Positions 18,127 to 27,530 of a DNA stretch of 64,000 nt are shown here, one piece after another. A program made the translations under genes and the position numbers. The first letter of the stretch is position 1; each line of letters opens with the position of its first letter. The notes beneath the pieces were generated by a model. That model did not search any database, was not told where the DNA came from, and saw only the letters and a program-made list of their open reading frames with translations. This DNA is from Truepera sp. (GTDB lineage: Bacteria > Deinococcota > Deinococci > Deinococcales > Trueperaceae), in NCBI GenBank assembly GCA_032027045.1, contig JAVSMU010000001.1, positions 2,568,620 to 2,632,619 of the forward strand, given 5' to 3'.

Positions 18127-19641
18127 ATGACGGCTGGAGGATCGCCGCTGGAGGCCTCCCTGGCGGCACTGCTCGCCAACGAGGCGCTCGGCCTGAAGCT
18201 CGTCGCCGGCCCGGGTGACAAGCGCTTCACCGGCGTGACGTGGGCCGACCGGGAGGCGGACCGGGGTTGGCTGGCGCCGAACGACCTGCGCATAGCGGTG
18301 GCCGCCGGAAGGGCCAACAGGCCCTTGCCCGACCCGCTGCTGCGAAACGAGCCCGCGGTAATCGTGTACGCCCTGACCCCCAGCGACCGCCGGCTCCCCG
18401 AGCAACTGGTGGCGCGAGCCTCCGACGCCGGCGTGGCGCTCGTGAGCGCCCCACCCTCCGTCGCGCCCGAGCGCGTGGAGGAGGCGGCCCTCAGGGAACT
18501 GGTCCGCGCGTCGGCCCCCACCGGACCGCTCTTTGCCGCACCACAGGCCTACCTGCTGGCCGGCATGGCGGACCCCAAGCCCGAGCGCGGCCTCCTAGAG
18601 CGCACGAACCGCCTGACCGGCGTAGACCTCGTCCTGCTCAGCCCCTGGGGTGAGGTGGCGGCGCGAGCGGGTGCCGGCGGCTGGCGTCCACGGCAGGAGG
18701 CGGCGGGAGCCTCGCCCGTGACGCAGTGGCCGGAGGGCAAGGTGCGCCTGGGCGGCCGAGCTGCCCACCTCTACCGCGTGGAGTCCGCGGGTCGACTGCG
18801 CGGCGTGCTGCTCGCCTTCGAGGCCTCGAGCGCCTCGACGCCCTGGCTACGGTTGACCCGAAGTCTCCTGATCGCGGCGGCCGAGGTCAGGGCCGCCGAC
18901 GTCAGAGCCGAGGTCGCTGCTGGGAGTGCCCTACTGGCCGCATGGCTGGCGGCGCCCGCGTCGGCCGACCGGTTCGCGCCGGACCTGGCACGTGCCGGGT
19001 TCGAAGGCGGCATCACCTACCGCGCCGCCGTCGCCGAGGTGACCGAGGCGCAGGCAGGAACGGTCCAGGAGGCGGGCGTGGAGTACTTCCAGCAGCGCGG
19101 GCTGCCGGCGCTGACGGTGGTGCAGGGGCCGCTCGTGACCTGGGTCTTCGTCGTGCCCTCGCGAGACTCCCCGGGCGGCGGCGCTCACGCCAACGCACTC
19201 CAGCAGGCGCTCAGCTCGGCCCTGAACACCCCGCACGCCGGAGCGCGGTTGGGCGTCAGCCAACCGCACGGCTCCCTGGACGACGTCGCCACCGCCAGGA
19301 GGCAGGCCGTGCTCGCACTGGGCGGCAAGGTCGCCGGGAGCGGCGTGGTCTCCTTCGACGATCTCGACCCCGTCGCGTGGCTGCTGGAGCAGCCCCAGGC
19401 CGACCTCGAATTGCTGCGGCGGCGCACGCTCGGCCGCCTGCTCGATGCGGACCGTGGCGGCAAGCTGGCCGCGACGCTCACTGCCTACCTCGAAGCCCCG
19501 AGCGACCTGGCGCGCCTGGCCGACCGGCTTGGGATCCACGTGAACACCCTGCGCTACCGGCTCAAGCGGATCGAGGAACTGGTTGGCGCGCCCCTCTCAT
19601 CGCCCGAGACCCTCGCCCGCCTGTGGCTCGCCACCAGGTAG
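18127..19641 (+). CDS. PucR-family transcriptional regulator
   Basis: A 504-residue regulator. The C-terminus carries the PucR/CdaR helix-turn-helix (HTH_30), LADRLGIHVNTLRYRLKRIE near 462-481, followed by a short tail. A GGDEF-like CdaR region precedes it (ARLGVSQPHGSLDDVATAR near 375). The N-terminal domain (1-120) matches the purine-catabolism PucR N-region layout: LGLKLVAGPGDKRFTGVTWAD. Members activate catabolic operons, often for purines, aromatic acids or glycolate. ATG 18127 is leaderless by position. It is divergent from the hydroxylase unit and reads toward the beta-oxidation-type genes, so it may control both. Confidence 0.87.
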   Translation: MTAGGSPLEASLAALLANEALGLKLVAGPGDKRFTGVTWADREADRGWLAPNDLRIAVAAGRANRPLPDPLLRNEPAVIVYALTPSDRRLPEQLVARASDAGVALVSAPPSVAPERVEEAALRELVRASAPTGPLFAAPQAYLLAGMADPKPERGLLERTNRLTGVDLVLLSPWGEVAARAGAGGWRPRQEAAGASPVTQWPEGKVRLGGRAAHLYRVESAGRLRGVLLAFEASSASTPWLRLTRSLLIAAAEVRAADVRAEVAAGSALLAAWLAAPASADRFAPDLARAGFEGGITYRAAVAEVTEAQAGTVQEAGVEYFQQRGLPALTVVQGPLVTWVFVVPSRDSPGGGAHANALQQALSSALNTPHAGARLGVSQPHGSLDDVATARRQAVLALGGKVAGSGVVSFDDLDPVAWLLEQPQADLELLRRRTLGRLLDADRGGKLAATLTAYLEAPSDLARLADRLGIHVNTLRYRLKRIEELVGAPLSSPETLARLWLATR

Positions 19642-19675
19642 GGGGCTCCTGTGGCTCGCGACCAGGTAGGGGGCT
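19623..19675 (+). repeat. 25-bp tandem duplication spanning the pucR stop
   Basis: Two copies (19623-19647 and 19651-19675) differ at one position and are separated by 3 bp. The first contains the last codons and TAG stop of pucR. The second leads directly into the TATAGT element of the next gene. Confidence 0.8.
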
Positions 19676-19688
19676 ATAGTCGCGTCAC

Positions 19689-21332
19689 ATGAACGAGCGT
19701 TGGAGCGCGGGCGGGGCCGTCGTCCTGGGCGCCGGCACCATGGGCAGGGGCATAACACAGCTACTCCTCCAGGCGGGCGCACCGGTGTTGCTGGTCGATC
19801 CCCAGCCGGGCGCCGCGGCCGGCGCCAAGGCCGCGCTGGGCGACACCTTCTCTATGCTGCGCTCGAAGGGTCGCCTGGCCGCCGCACCCGACTCCCTGCT
19901 CGAGTGGCTGGCCGTGGCCGAGGCCCTGCCGCGTGGCAACCGGGCCGAGTGGGTCTTCGAGGCCGCGCCCGAGGACCTGGGGCTCAAGCGCGCGCTCTTC
20001 GCCGACGTCGAGGCGCGCGCGCCCTTAGCCAAGCTGGCCACCAACACGTCCACCCTCTCGGTTACGGCCATCGCCGCCGCCTGCCGCGAGCCCGAGCGAG
20101 TGGTCGGCGTACACTTCTTCAACCCCGCGCCGCTCATGCCGCTCGTAGAGGTCGTCGCCGGCGTTCACACCCCGCCGACGCTCGTGGAGCAGGCCGTGGC
20201 CATGGCGCACACGCTCGGCCGCACCCCGGTGGTGGCGCAGGACCGACCGGGCTTCATCGTCAACCGCCTCGCGCGCCCCTACTACCTGGAGGCCATCCGC
20301 CTGCTCGCCGGAGGGACCCCGGTGGCTAGCGTCGACGCCGCGATGCGTGCCACCGGCTTCCGCATGGGCCCGTTCGAGCTCCTCGACCTCATCGGCATAG
20401 ACGTCAACCTGGCGGCGAGCGAGAGCGTTTACGAGGCGTCCTTCCATGAGCCGCGCTACCGGCCACACCCGCTGCAACGCTCGCTCGTAGCGGCAGAACG
20501 CCTCGGACGCAAGACGGGCTGGGGGTTCTACCGCTACGAGGGGGGCGTGCCGGTCGAGCCGGCCCGGGTGGAGCCGCAGAAGCCGCGAGTTACGCAGGCC
20601 GACGCGGAAACGCGGCAGCCTCGGGTTACGCAGGCCGACGCGGAAACGCGGCAGCCTCGGGTTGCACACGCCGGCTCGGAATCGCAGCCGAATCCGCTCA
20701 AGGCCGCGCCGACCGCTCACGTGCTGGGCGAGGGCCCGGTGGCGCGGTGGCTGCGCGCCAGGTTCGGAGCCGCGCCGAGCCCGGCCGAGGCCGACTTGAT
20801 CGTCGACGCCCGCGTCGGCGCCACGGACGATGGCCAGACGGCCGGGGTGCCGCGCCTCGCCCTGTGCTGGGGCCGGAGCGCCCCGGCCGGCGGCGTGGGC
20901 TTCAGCGTCCTGCCGCCGCCAGCGCGCCTGAAGCACCCGCCCACCGTCACGCTCGAGCTGCTCGCGCCGCCGAACGCCGACGCAAGCAAAGACATGCGGC
21001 TCGTGACCTCCTTGCTCCACGGCGCGGGCTTCAGCACCCTCGAGGTGCCCGACCAGCCGGGGGGCGTGGCGTTCAGGCTGTTCGCCGGCCTCGTCAACGA
21101 GGCGTTCTCCGCCCTGGCCGAGGGGCTCGCCGGCGCCTCCACGCTCGACCTCGCCATGCGGCTGGGCGTCAACTACCCGGAGGGCCCGCTGGCGTGGGCC
21201 GACGAGCTCGGACTGGCGGACGTGCTCGCCGGGCTCGAGGGCCTGAGGCACGAGCTCGGGGCCGAGAGGTACGCGCCCCACCCCCTCCTCAGGCAGTTCG
21301 TGAAGTACGGCACGAGCGCGGGCGGGGCCTGA
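19689..21332 (+). CDS. 3-hydroxyacyl-CoA dehydrogenase, PaaH-like
   Basis: A 547-residue NAD-dependent dehydrogenase oxidising a 3-hydroxyacyl-CoA. The Rossmann motif GAGTMGRGI is near residue 17. The catalytic region VVGVHFFNPAPLMPLVEVV is near 138, then DRPGFIVNRLARPYYLEA near 188 and the first C-terminal domain GPFELLDLIGIDVN near 231. After a linker with three 12-residue repeats (about 298-333), a second C-terminal-type domain runs from about 455 (FRLFAGLVNEAFSALAEG, YPEGPLAWADELG). This two-lobed layout matches PaaH/PaaC 3-hydroxyadipyl-CoA dehydrogenases. Leaderless-type start: TATAGT ends 8 nt upstream. Followed one base later by a thioesterase gene. Phenylacetate pathway membership is inferred. 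Confidence 0.87.
   Translation: MNERWSAGGAVVLGAGTMGRGITQLLLQAGAPVLLVDPQPGAAAGAKAALGDTFSMLRSKGRLAAAPDSLLEWLAVAEALPRGNRAEWVFEAAPEDLGLKRALFADVEARAPLAKLATNTSTLSVTAIAAACREPERVVGVHFFNPAPLMPLVEVVAGVHTPPTLVEQAVAMAHTLGRTPVVAQDRPGFIVNRLARPYYLEAIRLLAGGTPVASVDAAMRATGFRMGPFELLDLIGIDVNLAASESVYEASFHEPRYRPHPLQRSLVAAERLGRKTGWGFYRYEGGVPVEPARVEPQKPRVTQADAETRQPRVTQADAETRQPRVAHAGSESQPNPLKAAPTAHVLGEGPVARWLRARFGAAPSPAEADLIVDARVGATDDGQTAGVPRLALCWGRSAPAGGVGFSVLPPPARLKHPPTVTLELLAPPNADASKDMRLVTSLLHGAGFSTLEVPDQPGGVAFRLFAGLVNEAFSALAEGLAGASTLDLAMRLGVNYPEGPLAWADELGLADVLAGLEGLRHELGAERYAPHPLLRQFVKYGTSAGGA
20581..20688 (+). repeat. Three 36-bp in-frame tandem repeats in the dehydrogenase gene
   Basis: Units at 20581-20616, 20617-20652 and 20653-20688. 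The first two are nearly identical; the third has diverged. They encode PRVTQADAETRQ-type 12-residue units in the linker between the two dehydrogenase lobes. Confidence 0.85.
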
Positions 21333-21333
21333 C

Positions 21334-21792
21334 GTGCGCGAGATCCCTGCCGGCTTCGAGGTCCATCACGAACTGCTCGTCACCCCCGCCATGACGGTCG
21401 ACTTCGAGGACCAGCACGACGCGCGCCTCGGCAAGCTCCACCCCGTTTACGCCACCTACTGGCTGGCAAAGCACATGGAGCTCGTGAGCCGCAAGCTCAT
21501 CCTCCCCTTCCTCGAGGAGGGAGAGGAAGGCATCGGCCACTCCGTCAGCGTCAAGCACTTGGCGTCCGCCCTGCCAGGCATGCGCCTGCGCCTCACGGCC
21601 AGGTTGGAGGCCCAGGAGGGCACCCGAGTGCGCGCCGCCTGCTCCGCCGTCTCCGAGCTCGGTGACCTCGTCGGCGAGGGTACGACCGTCCAGGTGATCC
21701 TCCCGCACGCCAAGCTGCTGCAGGCGTTCGAGCGTCTCAGGGAGCGCTGGGCCGACTCGGCGGACGGGCACGGGAACCACTCCGCTGGCTGA
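21334..21792 (+). CDS. Hot-dog fold acyl-CoA thioesterase
   Basis: A 152-residue thioesterase-superfamily protein similar in layout to the fluoroacetyl-CoA/4HBT-like group: MTVDFEDQHDARLGKLHPVY near 21, a hot-dog helix with ATYWLAKHMELVSRKLILPFL, then GHSVSVKHLASALPGMRLRLTA and VSELGDLVGEGTTVQVIL. Start GTG 21334 lies one base after the dehydrogenase stop, indicating tight coupling. It probably releases CoA from a dead-end or pathway acyl-CoA, as PaaI-type enzymes do in phenylacetate degradation. Substrate is not readable from sequence. Confidence 0.75.
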   Translation: MREIPAGFEVHHELLVTPAMTVDFEDQHDARLGKLHPVYATYWLAKHMELVSRKLILPFLEEGEEGIGHSVSVKHLASALPGMRLRLTARLEAQEGTRVRAACSAVSELGDLVGEGTTVQVILPHAKLLQAFERLRERWADSADGHGNHSAG

Positions 21793-21999
21793 CCCGGGGG
21801 ACGACCCCGGGAACCGCTCCGCGGGCCGGATCCAGGAACTGCCGCGGAAACCGCTTCCCTCGAAGTCTTCGCCAGGGCGTCCGTGAGGATGCCCGATGGC
21901 GTGGCGGAGCCGCGTCTGCGCCCCTCTGTGGCACCCGCTCTGTGGCACCCGCGCGGCCGGGCGGCACGGACCACCGTAAAGTAGCTCGCAGGAGGTACC

Positions 22000-22752
22000 G
22001 TGGGCAGAGTCCATCTACTTGGCACGGGGGCCGCCCTGTCAGGCAAGGACCGGACGACGACCATGCTCGCCATAGAGGGCGAGGAGACGCTGCTGTTGGT
22101 TGACTGTGGGGCCGACGCGGTGCAACGCCTATTGGTCCAGGAACTCGATCCGGCCGACGTGACGGGGCTGATAGTTACGCACGAGCACGCCGACCACGTG
22201 GGCGGCTTCGCCCTGCTCATGGAGCGCCTGTGGTTGGCTGGGCACACGGATGAGTTCCATGTCTTCGGCATCCGGCCGGCCATCGACCAGGCTCGGCGCG
22301 TGCACGACGCCTTCGACACGTCAGGCTGGCCGAACTACCCGCGCGTCGTTTACCACGAGGTGGAGCGCGAGGCAGGGGCGCCGGTCGTCACCACTCCCGA
22401 CTTCGAGATCACGGCCGTGCCTGGTGATCATGCCGTCCCCGCCATCGGACTCCGGGTCAGGGACCGGCGCGGCGACGGCGTCATGACGTACTCGAGTGAC
22501 ACCGAACGTTCCGCCACGGTCGCGCGGGCCGCGAGCGGCGCGCAACTGCTCGTACACGAGGCCTCCGGCTCGTTCCCCGGCCACTCGACGGCAAGCGACG
22601 CGGCGGAGGTGGCGGCGCAGGCCGGCGTCGACCGCTTGGTCCTGGTGCACCTGCCGCCGTACCCCGGCGAGGGCGCCGACGAGCTGGCCGCGGCGCGCGA
22701 ACTCTTCGAGGCTACGGAGTTCGGCTTCGATGGGGCCCACTACGAGTTCTAA
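22000..22752 (+). CDS. MBL-fold metallo-hydrolase (RNase Z/phosphodiesterase-like)
   Basis: A 250-residue metallo-beta-lactamase-fold protein. The zinc motif THEHADHVGG is near residue 64. Further ligands are in VPGDHAVPA (about 146), YSSDTERSA (about 167) and GHSTASDAAEVA (about 199), the layout of RNase Z/ElaC-like hydrolases without the long exosite arm. GTG 22000 has AGGAGGT 4-5 nt upstream. It stands alone between the thioesterase (207-bp gap) and a convergent Nudix gene. tRNA 3' processing is one possibility; a small-molecule role is equally open. Confidence 0.85.
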   Translation: MGRVHLLGTGAALSGKDRTTTMLAIEGEETLLLVDCGADAVQRLLVQELDPADVTGLIVTHEHADHVGGFALLMERLWLAGHTDEFHVFGIRPAIDQARRVHDAFDTSGWPNYPRVVYHEVEREAGAPVVTTPDFEITAVPGDHAVPAIGLRVRDRRGDGVMTYSSDTERSATVARAASGAQLLVHEASGSFPGHSTASDAAEVAAQAGVDRLVLVHLPPYPGEGADELAAARELFEATEFGFDGAHYEF

Positions 22753-22834
22753 GCGCCTCACGCGCGCTCGGGCTACCTCTACCTCTATCCAAAACGCCGC
22801 GCGGTGAGACGGGTCCTGAGCGCCTCACGCGCGC

Positions 22835-23326
22835 TCAGTAGCCCGCACCGGGCAGCAGTTCCTCGCCAGAACCGGACCTGTCCCGCTGCTCCTGCAACGC
22901 CTGCAGCGCCGCGAGGCTCAAGCGCGCCAAGCGGCTGACCTTGGGCTCCGCCTCGAGCGCCGCGAGTCCCCAGTAGTCGAAGCCCGAGCCCTCGGTAAGC
23001 GTGAGGCGCTCGAGCGGCTCGGAGATGGCAGCGAGGTAGATGTGGTAGAGGCCGCGCCAGCCGTCGAAAACGAGCAACGGCCGGTAGTGGCGCACGCGGA
23101 AGCGGATCTCCTCCTCCACCTCGCGCAACATGCCCTCTTCGGGCGTCTCGCCCTCGTCGAGCCCTCCACCGAACAGCGACCACTGCCCGGGCGACTCGAT
23201 GCCCGGCTTGTCGTCTCGCAACTGCATGAGCACGCGCCCGTCGGGGTGCAAGAGGACGGCGCCCGCCAGGGCGCGGCGGCCGTCGGGCAGCCTGAAGTCG
23301 GGTTCGAACACGGGCTGCGTGCTCAT
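22835..23326 (-). CDS. Nudix hydrolase
   Basis: A 163-residue Nudix protein with an intact Nudix box GLDEGETPEEGMLREVEEEI near residues 54-74, with the glycine, REVEEE metal-binding helix and spacing of the consensus. It hydrolyses a nucleoside diphosphate linked to another moiety; the substrate is unknown. Its ATG overlaps the speA stop (ATGA), so it is translated as the second gene of the speA message. The C-terminal tail (LARLSLAALQALQEQRD) is amphipathic. Confidence 0.88.
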   Translation of the reverse strand: MSTQPVFEPDFRLPDGRRALAGAVLLHPDGRVLMQLRDDKPGIESPGQWSLFGGGLDEGETPEEGMLREVEEEIRFRVRHYRPLLVFDGWRGLYHIYLAAISEPLERLTLTEGSGFDYWGLAALEAEPKVSRLARLSLAALQALQEQRDRSGSGEELLPGAGY

Positions 23327-25236
23327 AACGCCTCGAGGTAGGTGTAACCGACGAGTTCGCGGTCGTACATCTCCAGGAACTCGCGGACCTCCTCGGTAGT
23401 CAGCGCCCCCGCCTGTACGAGCTCGTCGGCCTGCTGTTGCAACGCCGCGTGCAGGTCGCGCGTCTCGTAGCCCATGTTGTAGATCACGCGGCGCGCCTTC
23501 TGGCCCTCGATGTAGAGCTCCACCTTCGCGCCGTCCGAACCCAGGCGCAAGTGCGCCTCGTTCACGCGTCCGAAGAGGTTGTGGGCGTTGGCCAGCACGT
23601 CTTGGTAGGCGCCCGTGAGGAACACGCCCAGGTAGTACGGCTTGCCGGGCTCCAGGTCGTGAACGGGCAGGGTGGTGCGCACGTCACGAAGGTCGATGAA
23701 ACGGTCGATCTTGCCGTCGGAATCGCAGGTTATGTCGACCAGCGTGGCGTTACGCGTGGGCCTCTCGTCCAGCCGCTGCAACGGCACGATGGGGAACAGC
23801 GTCTTGATGGCCCAGTTGTCGGGCAGGCTCTGGAAGAGCGAGAAGTTGACCACGTACTTGTCGGCCAACATCTGCGGCAGGAGCTCGAACTCCTCCGGCA
23901 CGTAGTCGAGGCCGGCGACCACCTTGGCCACGCGCTCCAGGATGCGGTTGTAGTGCTGCTCGAAGTGAGCGCGCTCCAGGAGGCTCAAGTAGCCGAGGTC
24001 GAAGAGGCTGTGCATCGTCTCCTTGTTGGAAACGGCCTCGTTGAACACCTCGCGGTAGGTCTTGACCGTTACCGGGCTGTCGAGCACCTGCATGTCGCGC
24101 ACCAGCGCGTGCACCTCCCCCGTGAGGGGTGGCAGGTCGACGGGCTGCCGCGTGGGGCCGATGGCGTCGACCACCGGCACCACCACCACGGAGTGGTGCG
24201 CGGTGATGGCGCGCCCCGACTCGGTGACGATGATGGGGTGCGCCACCTCCCACTCCTCGCAAGCCTCCATGACGGTGTAGACCACGGTGTCCGCGTACTC
24301 GCGCAGGCCGTAGTTGGCCGAGGTGTAGTAGGTGGTTTTCGAGCCGTCGTAGTCGACCGCCAGGCCACCGCCCACGTCGAGGTACTTGACGCCCACGCCC
24401 ATCTCGGCAAGCTCGACGTACGCCTGCGCCGCCTCGCGCACGGCCGACCTGATGCGCCTGATGTCGGTCAACTGGCTGCCCACGTGGCAGTGCAGCAGCA
24501 CGAGCGCGTGGCCCAGGCCCTCGGCCTGCACCCGCCGCGCCACGTGGATCAGCTCGGACGCCGTCAGGCCGAACTTCGCGTCATCGCCTCCCGAGGCCTC
24601 CCACTGGCCACTGCCACGTGCGTGAAGCTTGAAGCGCACGCCCAGTAGCGGCTCTACCCCGACCTCCTTGCTGATCCGCAGCACGCGCTCCAACTCGCCG
24701 GCCTTCTCCAGCGTGATGATCGTCTTGCGGCCCAGCTTGCGCCCCCACAAGGCGAGCCTGATGAAGTCGTCGTCCTTGAAGCCGTTACAGCAGATGAGGG
24801 CCTCGTCGTGCGTGTCGTGCGCCAGGCACAGCGCCAGCTCGGCCTTGCTTCCGGCCTCCAGGCCCGTGCGGTACTTGGCGCCATAGGTCGCGATCGTCTC
24901 GAGCACCACGCGGCGCTGGTTCACCTTGATCGGGTACACACCCTGGTAGCGGTTCTTGTAGCCGGCCTCCGCGATCGAGCCTTCGAATGCCGCGTTTATG
25001 CGGTCCAGACGGTCCTCGAGGATGTCCGGGAAGCGCAGGATCATGGGCAGGGCATGGCCCTTCGCGGTGAGGTCGCCGACGATGCTCGTGAGCGCCACCG
25101 CGGGCGAGCCCTTGAGGGAGACGGTGAGTTCGCCCGCCTCGGACACGCCGAAGTAGCCGTTCGACCACGCGCGGATGCTGTACAACTCATCGGCGTCGGA
25201 AACGCTGAAACCTGGGTCGAGGGTAGCTCTGGTCAC
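23323..25236 (-). CDS. speA: Biosynthetic arginine decarboxylase
   Basis: A 637-residue PLP-dependent fold-III decarboxylase converting arginine to agmatine. The PLP lysine lies in GVYPIKVNQRRVV near 96. The His stacking motif HCHVGSQLTDI is near 265, the glycine-rich phosphate site YLDVGGGLAVDYDGS is near 305, and the C-terminal half has FSLFQSLPDNWAI and YLGVFLTGAYQD. Length matches SpeA (about 630-660). GTG 25236 is chosen because GGAGG lies 7 nt upstream; the longer frame to 25338 has no support. It is divergent from aguA and aguB, which take agmatine on to putrescine. Confidence 0.95.
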   Translation of the reverse strand: MTRATLDPGFSVSDADELYSIRAWSNGYFGVSEAGELTVSLKGSPAVALTSIVGDLTAKGHALPMILRFPDILEDRLDRINAAFEGSIAEAGYKNRYQGVYPIKVNQRRVVLETIATYGAKYRTGLEAGSKAELALCLAHDTHDEALICCNGFKDDDFIRLALWGRKLGRKTIITLEKAGELERVLRISKEVGVEPLLGVRFKLHARGSGQWEASGGDDAKFGLTASELIHVARRVQAEGLGHALVLLHCHVGSQLTDIRRIRSAVREAAQAYVELAEMGVGVKYLDVGGGLAVDYDGSKTTYYTSANYGLREYADTVVYTVMEACEEWEVAHPIIVTESGRAITAHHSVVVVPVVDAIGPTRQPVDLPPLTGEVHALVRDMQVLDSPVTVKTYREVFNEAVSNKETMHSLFDLGYLSLLERAHFEQHYNRILERVAKVVAGLDYVPEEFELLPQMLADKYVVNFSLFQSLPDNWAIKTLFPIVPLQRLDERPTRNATLVDITCDSDGKIDRFIDLRDVRTTLPVHDLEPGKPYYLGVFLTGAYQDVLANAHNLFGRVNEAHLRLGSDGAKVELYIEGQKARRVIYNMGYETRDLHAALQQQADELVQAGALTTEEVREFLEMYDRELVGYTYLEAL

Positions 25237-25546
25237 TGCGGGTCCTCCACGGTGCACTGGGGGCGTCGAGCCGCTTCCTTGCGCCGCAAGCAGCGCGCGC
25301 GGCGGCGCTCGGCCGGGCCGTGTTCTCGGCCCGTCCAACAGGGCAGGTTAGCACCCCTTCGCGGTGCCAGCCGGTCATCTCGCTGCCCAGAGCGGTTTCG
25401 TGGTTCGAGTTCGCCGTCACCCACTTCGAGTTCACGGTCTCCTGGCCCCGCTTCACGCACTTCCGGTCCGCGTTACGGCGACGGGCGCGCCCCATGAGGG
25501 CACGGGCACCCCCACCCGCGAGCACACGGCCTACACTGTCCTCAGC
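25237..25546. promoter_or_regulatory. Divergent speA-aguAB control region
   Basis: 310 bp between speA and aguA. The aguA side has TACACT (25532-25537) 9 nt before its ATG, a near-leaderless promoter. On the speA side a GGAGG site is seen, but no promoter stands out. The middle (25390-25445) contains short TTCGAGTTC direct repeats. I see no gene, terminator or convincing palindrome. Confidence 0.5.
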
Positions 25547-26645
25547 ATGATTACGTCACCCGCGCCAACCCCCGCCTCGCTCGGCTACCGCATGCCCCCC
25601 GAGTGGGCGCCGCACGCCGCCACCTGGACGTCGTGGCCGTTCGACGACAAGCTCTGGCTGGGCTACCTCGAGGCCGTCCGCCGCGACTTCGCGGACCTGG
25701 TTGCTACCATCTCCCGCTTCGAACGCGTGAACGTGAACGTCATAGACGAGGAAACCGAGCAGGACGCGCGCGCCCGCCTGGGTGCAGCGGCGGCCCGCCT
25801 GCACGGCGCGGAGGCCGACCGCGCCCTCGCCAACGTGAGCTACAACCGCATGAACCTTAACGACGTGTGGTTCCGCGACAACGGTCCGCTGTTCGTGCAG
25901 CGCCCGGCCGAATCCGGCAAGCCGGGGCGCGTGGCGCTCACCGACTGGGGCTTCAACGCCTGGGGCGGGAAGTACTGGCCGTGGTCCGACGACGACCGGG
26001 CCCCGGCGACGCTCGCGGCCAGGCTGGGCATGCGGCGCTTCGTGGCGCCCGCCATCATGGAGGGCGGGTCACTCGAGCTGAACGGGCGCGGCGTCTGCCT
26101 CACCACGCGCTCCTGCCTGCTGGAGCCCAACCGGAACCCCGGACTAAACGAGGCCGCGCTCGAGCTGCTGCTCCGCGACTACCTCGGCATAAAGGAGCTC
26201 GTGTGGCTGGAGGGGGGCCTCGAGGGCGACCACACCGATGGCCACATCGACACCATCGTGCGCTTCACCGACGACGACACCATCGTCTGCTCGGTCGAGC
26301 CGCGCGTGGCCGACAAGAATCACGCGGGCATGGCGCGCAACCTGAAGCAGCTGCAGGGGCTGCGCACGCCGCAGGGCAGGCCTTACCGCGTGGTGGAGCT
26401 CCCCTTACCGCAGCGCCGCATGGAGCTCGAGGGCGAGCGCCTGCCGCTCACCTACGCCAACTTCTACGTGGGTAACGGTTTCGTGGTCGTGCCCCAGTAC
26501 GAAGACGCCAACGACCAGGAAGCCTTGGGCATCCTCCGTTCACTCTTCGAAGGTCGCGAGGTCATCGGGCTCAGCGCCGTCGGCCTCATCACCGGCGGCG
26601 GCGCCTTCCACTGCGTCACGCAGCAGCAGCCCCTGGGGCCGGCCC

Positions 26646-26653
<8 letters not shown>
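25547..26653 (+). CDS. aguA: Agmatine deiminase
   Basis: A 368-residue guanidino-modifying enzyme (peptidyl-arginine-deiminase-like fold) turning agmatine into N-carbamoylputrescine and ammonia. Motifs: MPPEWAPHAATWTSWP at the N-terminus, NDVWFRDNGPLFV near 105, GGSLELNGRGVCLTT near 170, GLEGDHTDGHIDTIVRF near 225, and the catalytic Cys in GGGAFHCVTQQQP at the C-terminus. ATG 25547 matches the family start; the longer upstream frame is not needed. The stop overlaps aguB by 8 bp. Confidence 0.95.

Positions 26654-27507
<854 letters not shown>

Positions 27508-27530
<23 letters not shown>

Noticed and set aside
23437-24648. 403-residue open frame antisense to speA
   Set aside because: Covers conserved speA codons on the other strand and has His/Val-rich unstructured composition.
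25187-25525. 112-residue minus-strand frame before speA
   Set aside because: Overlaps the speA start region and control DNA, lacks a ribosome site and has no recognisable features.
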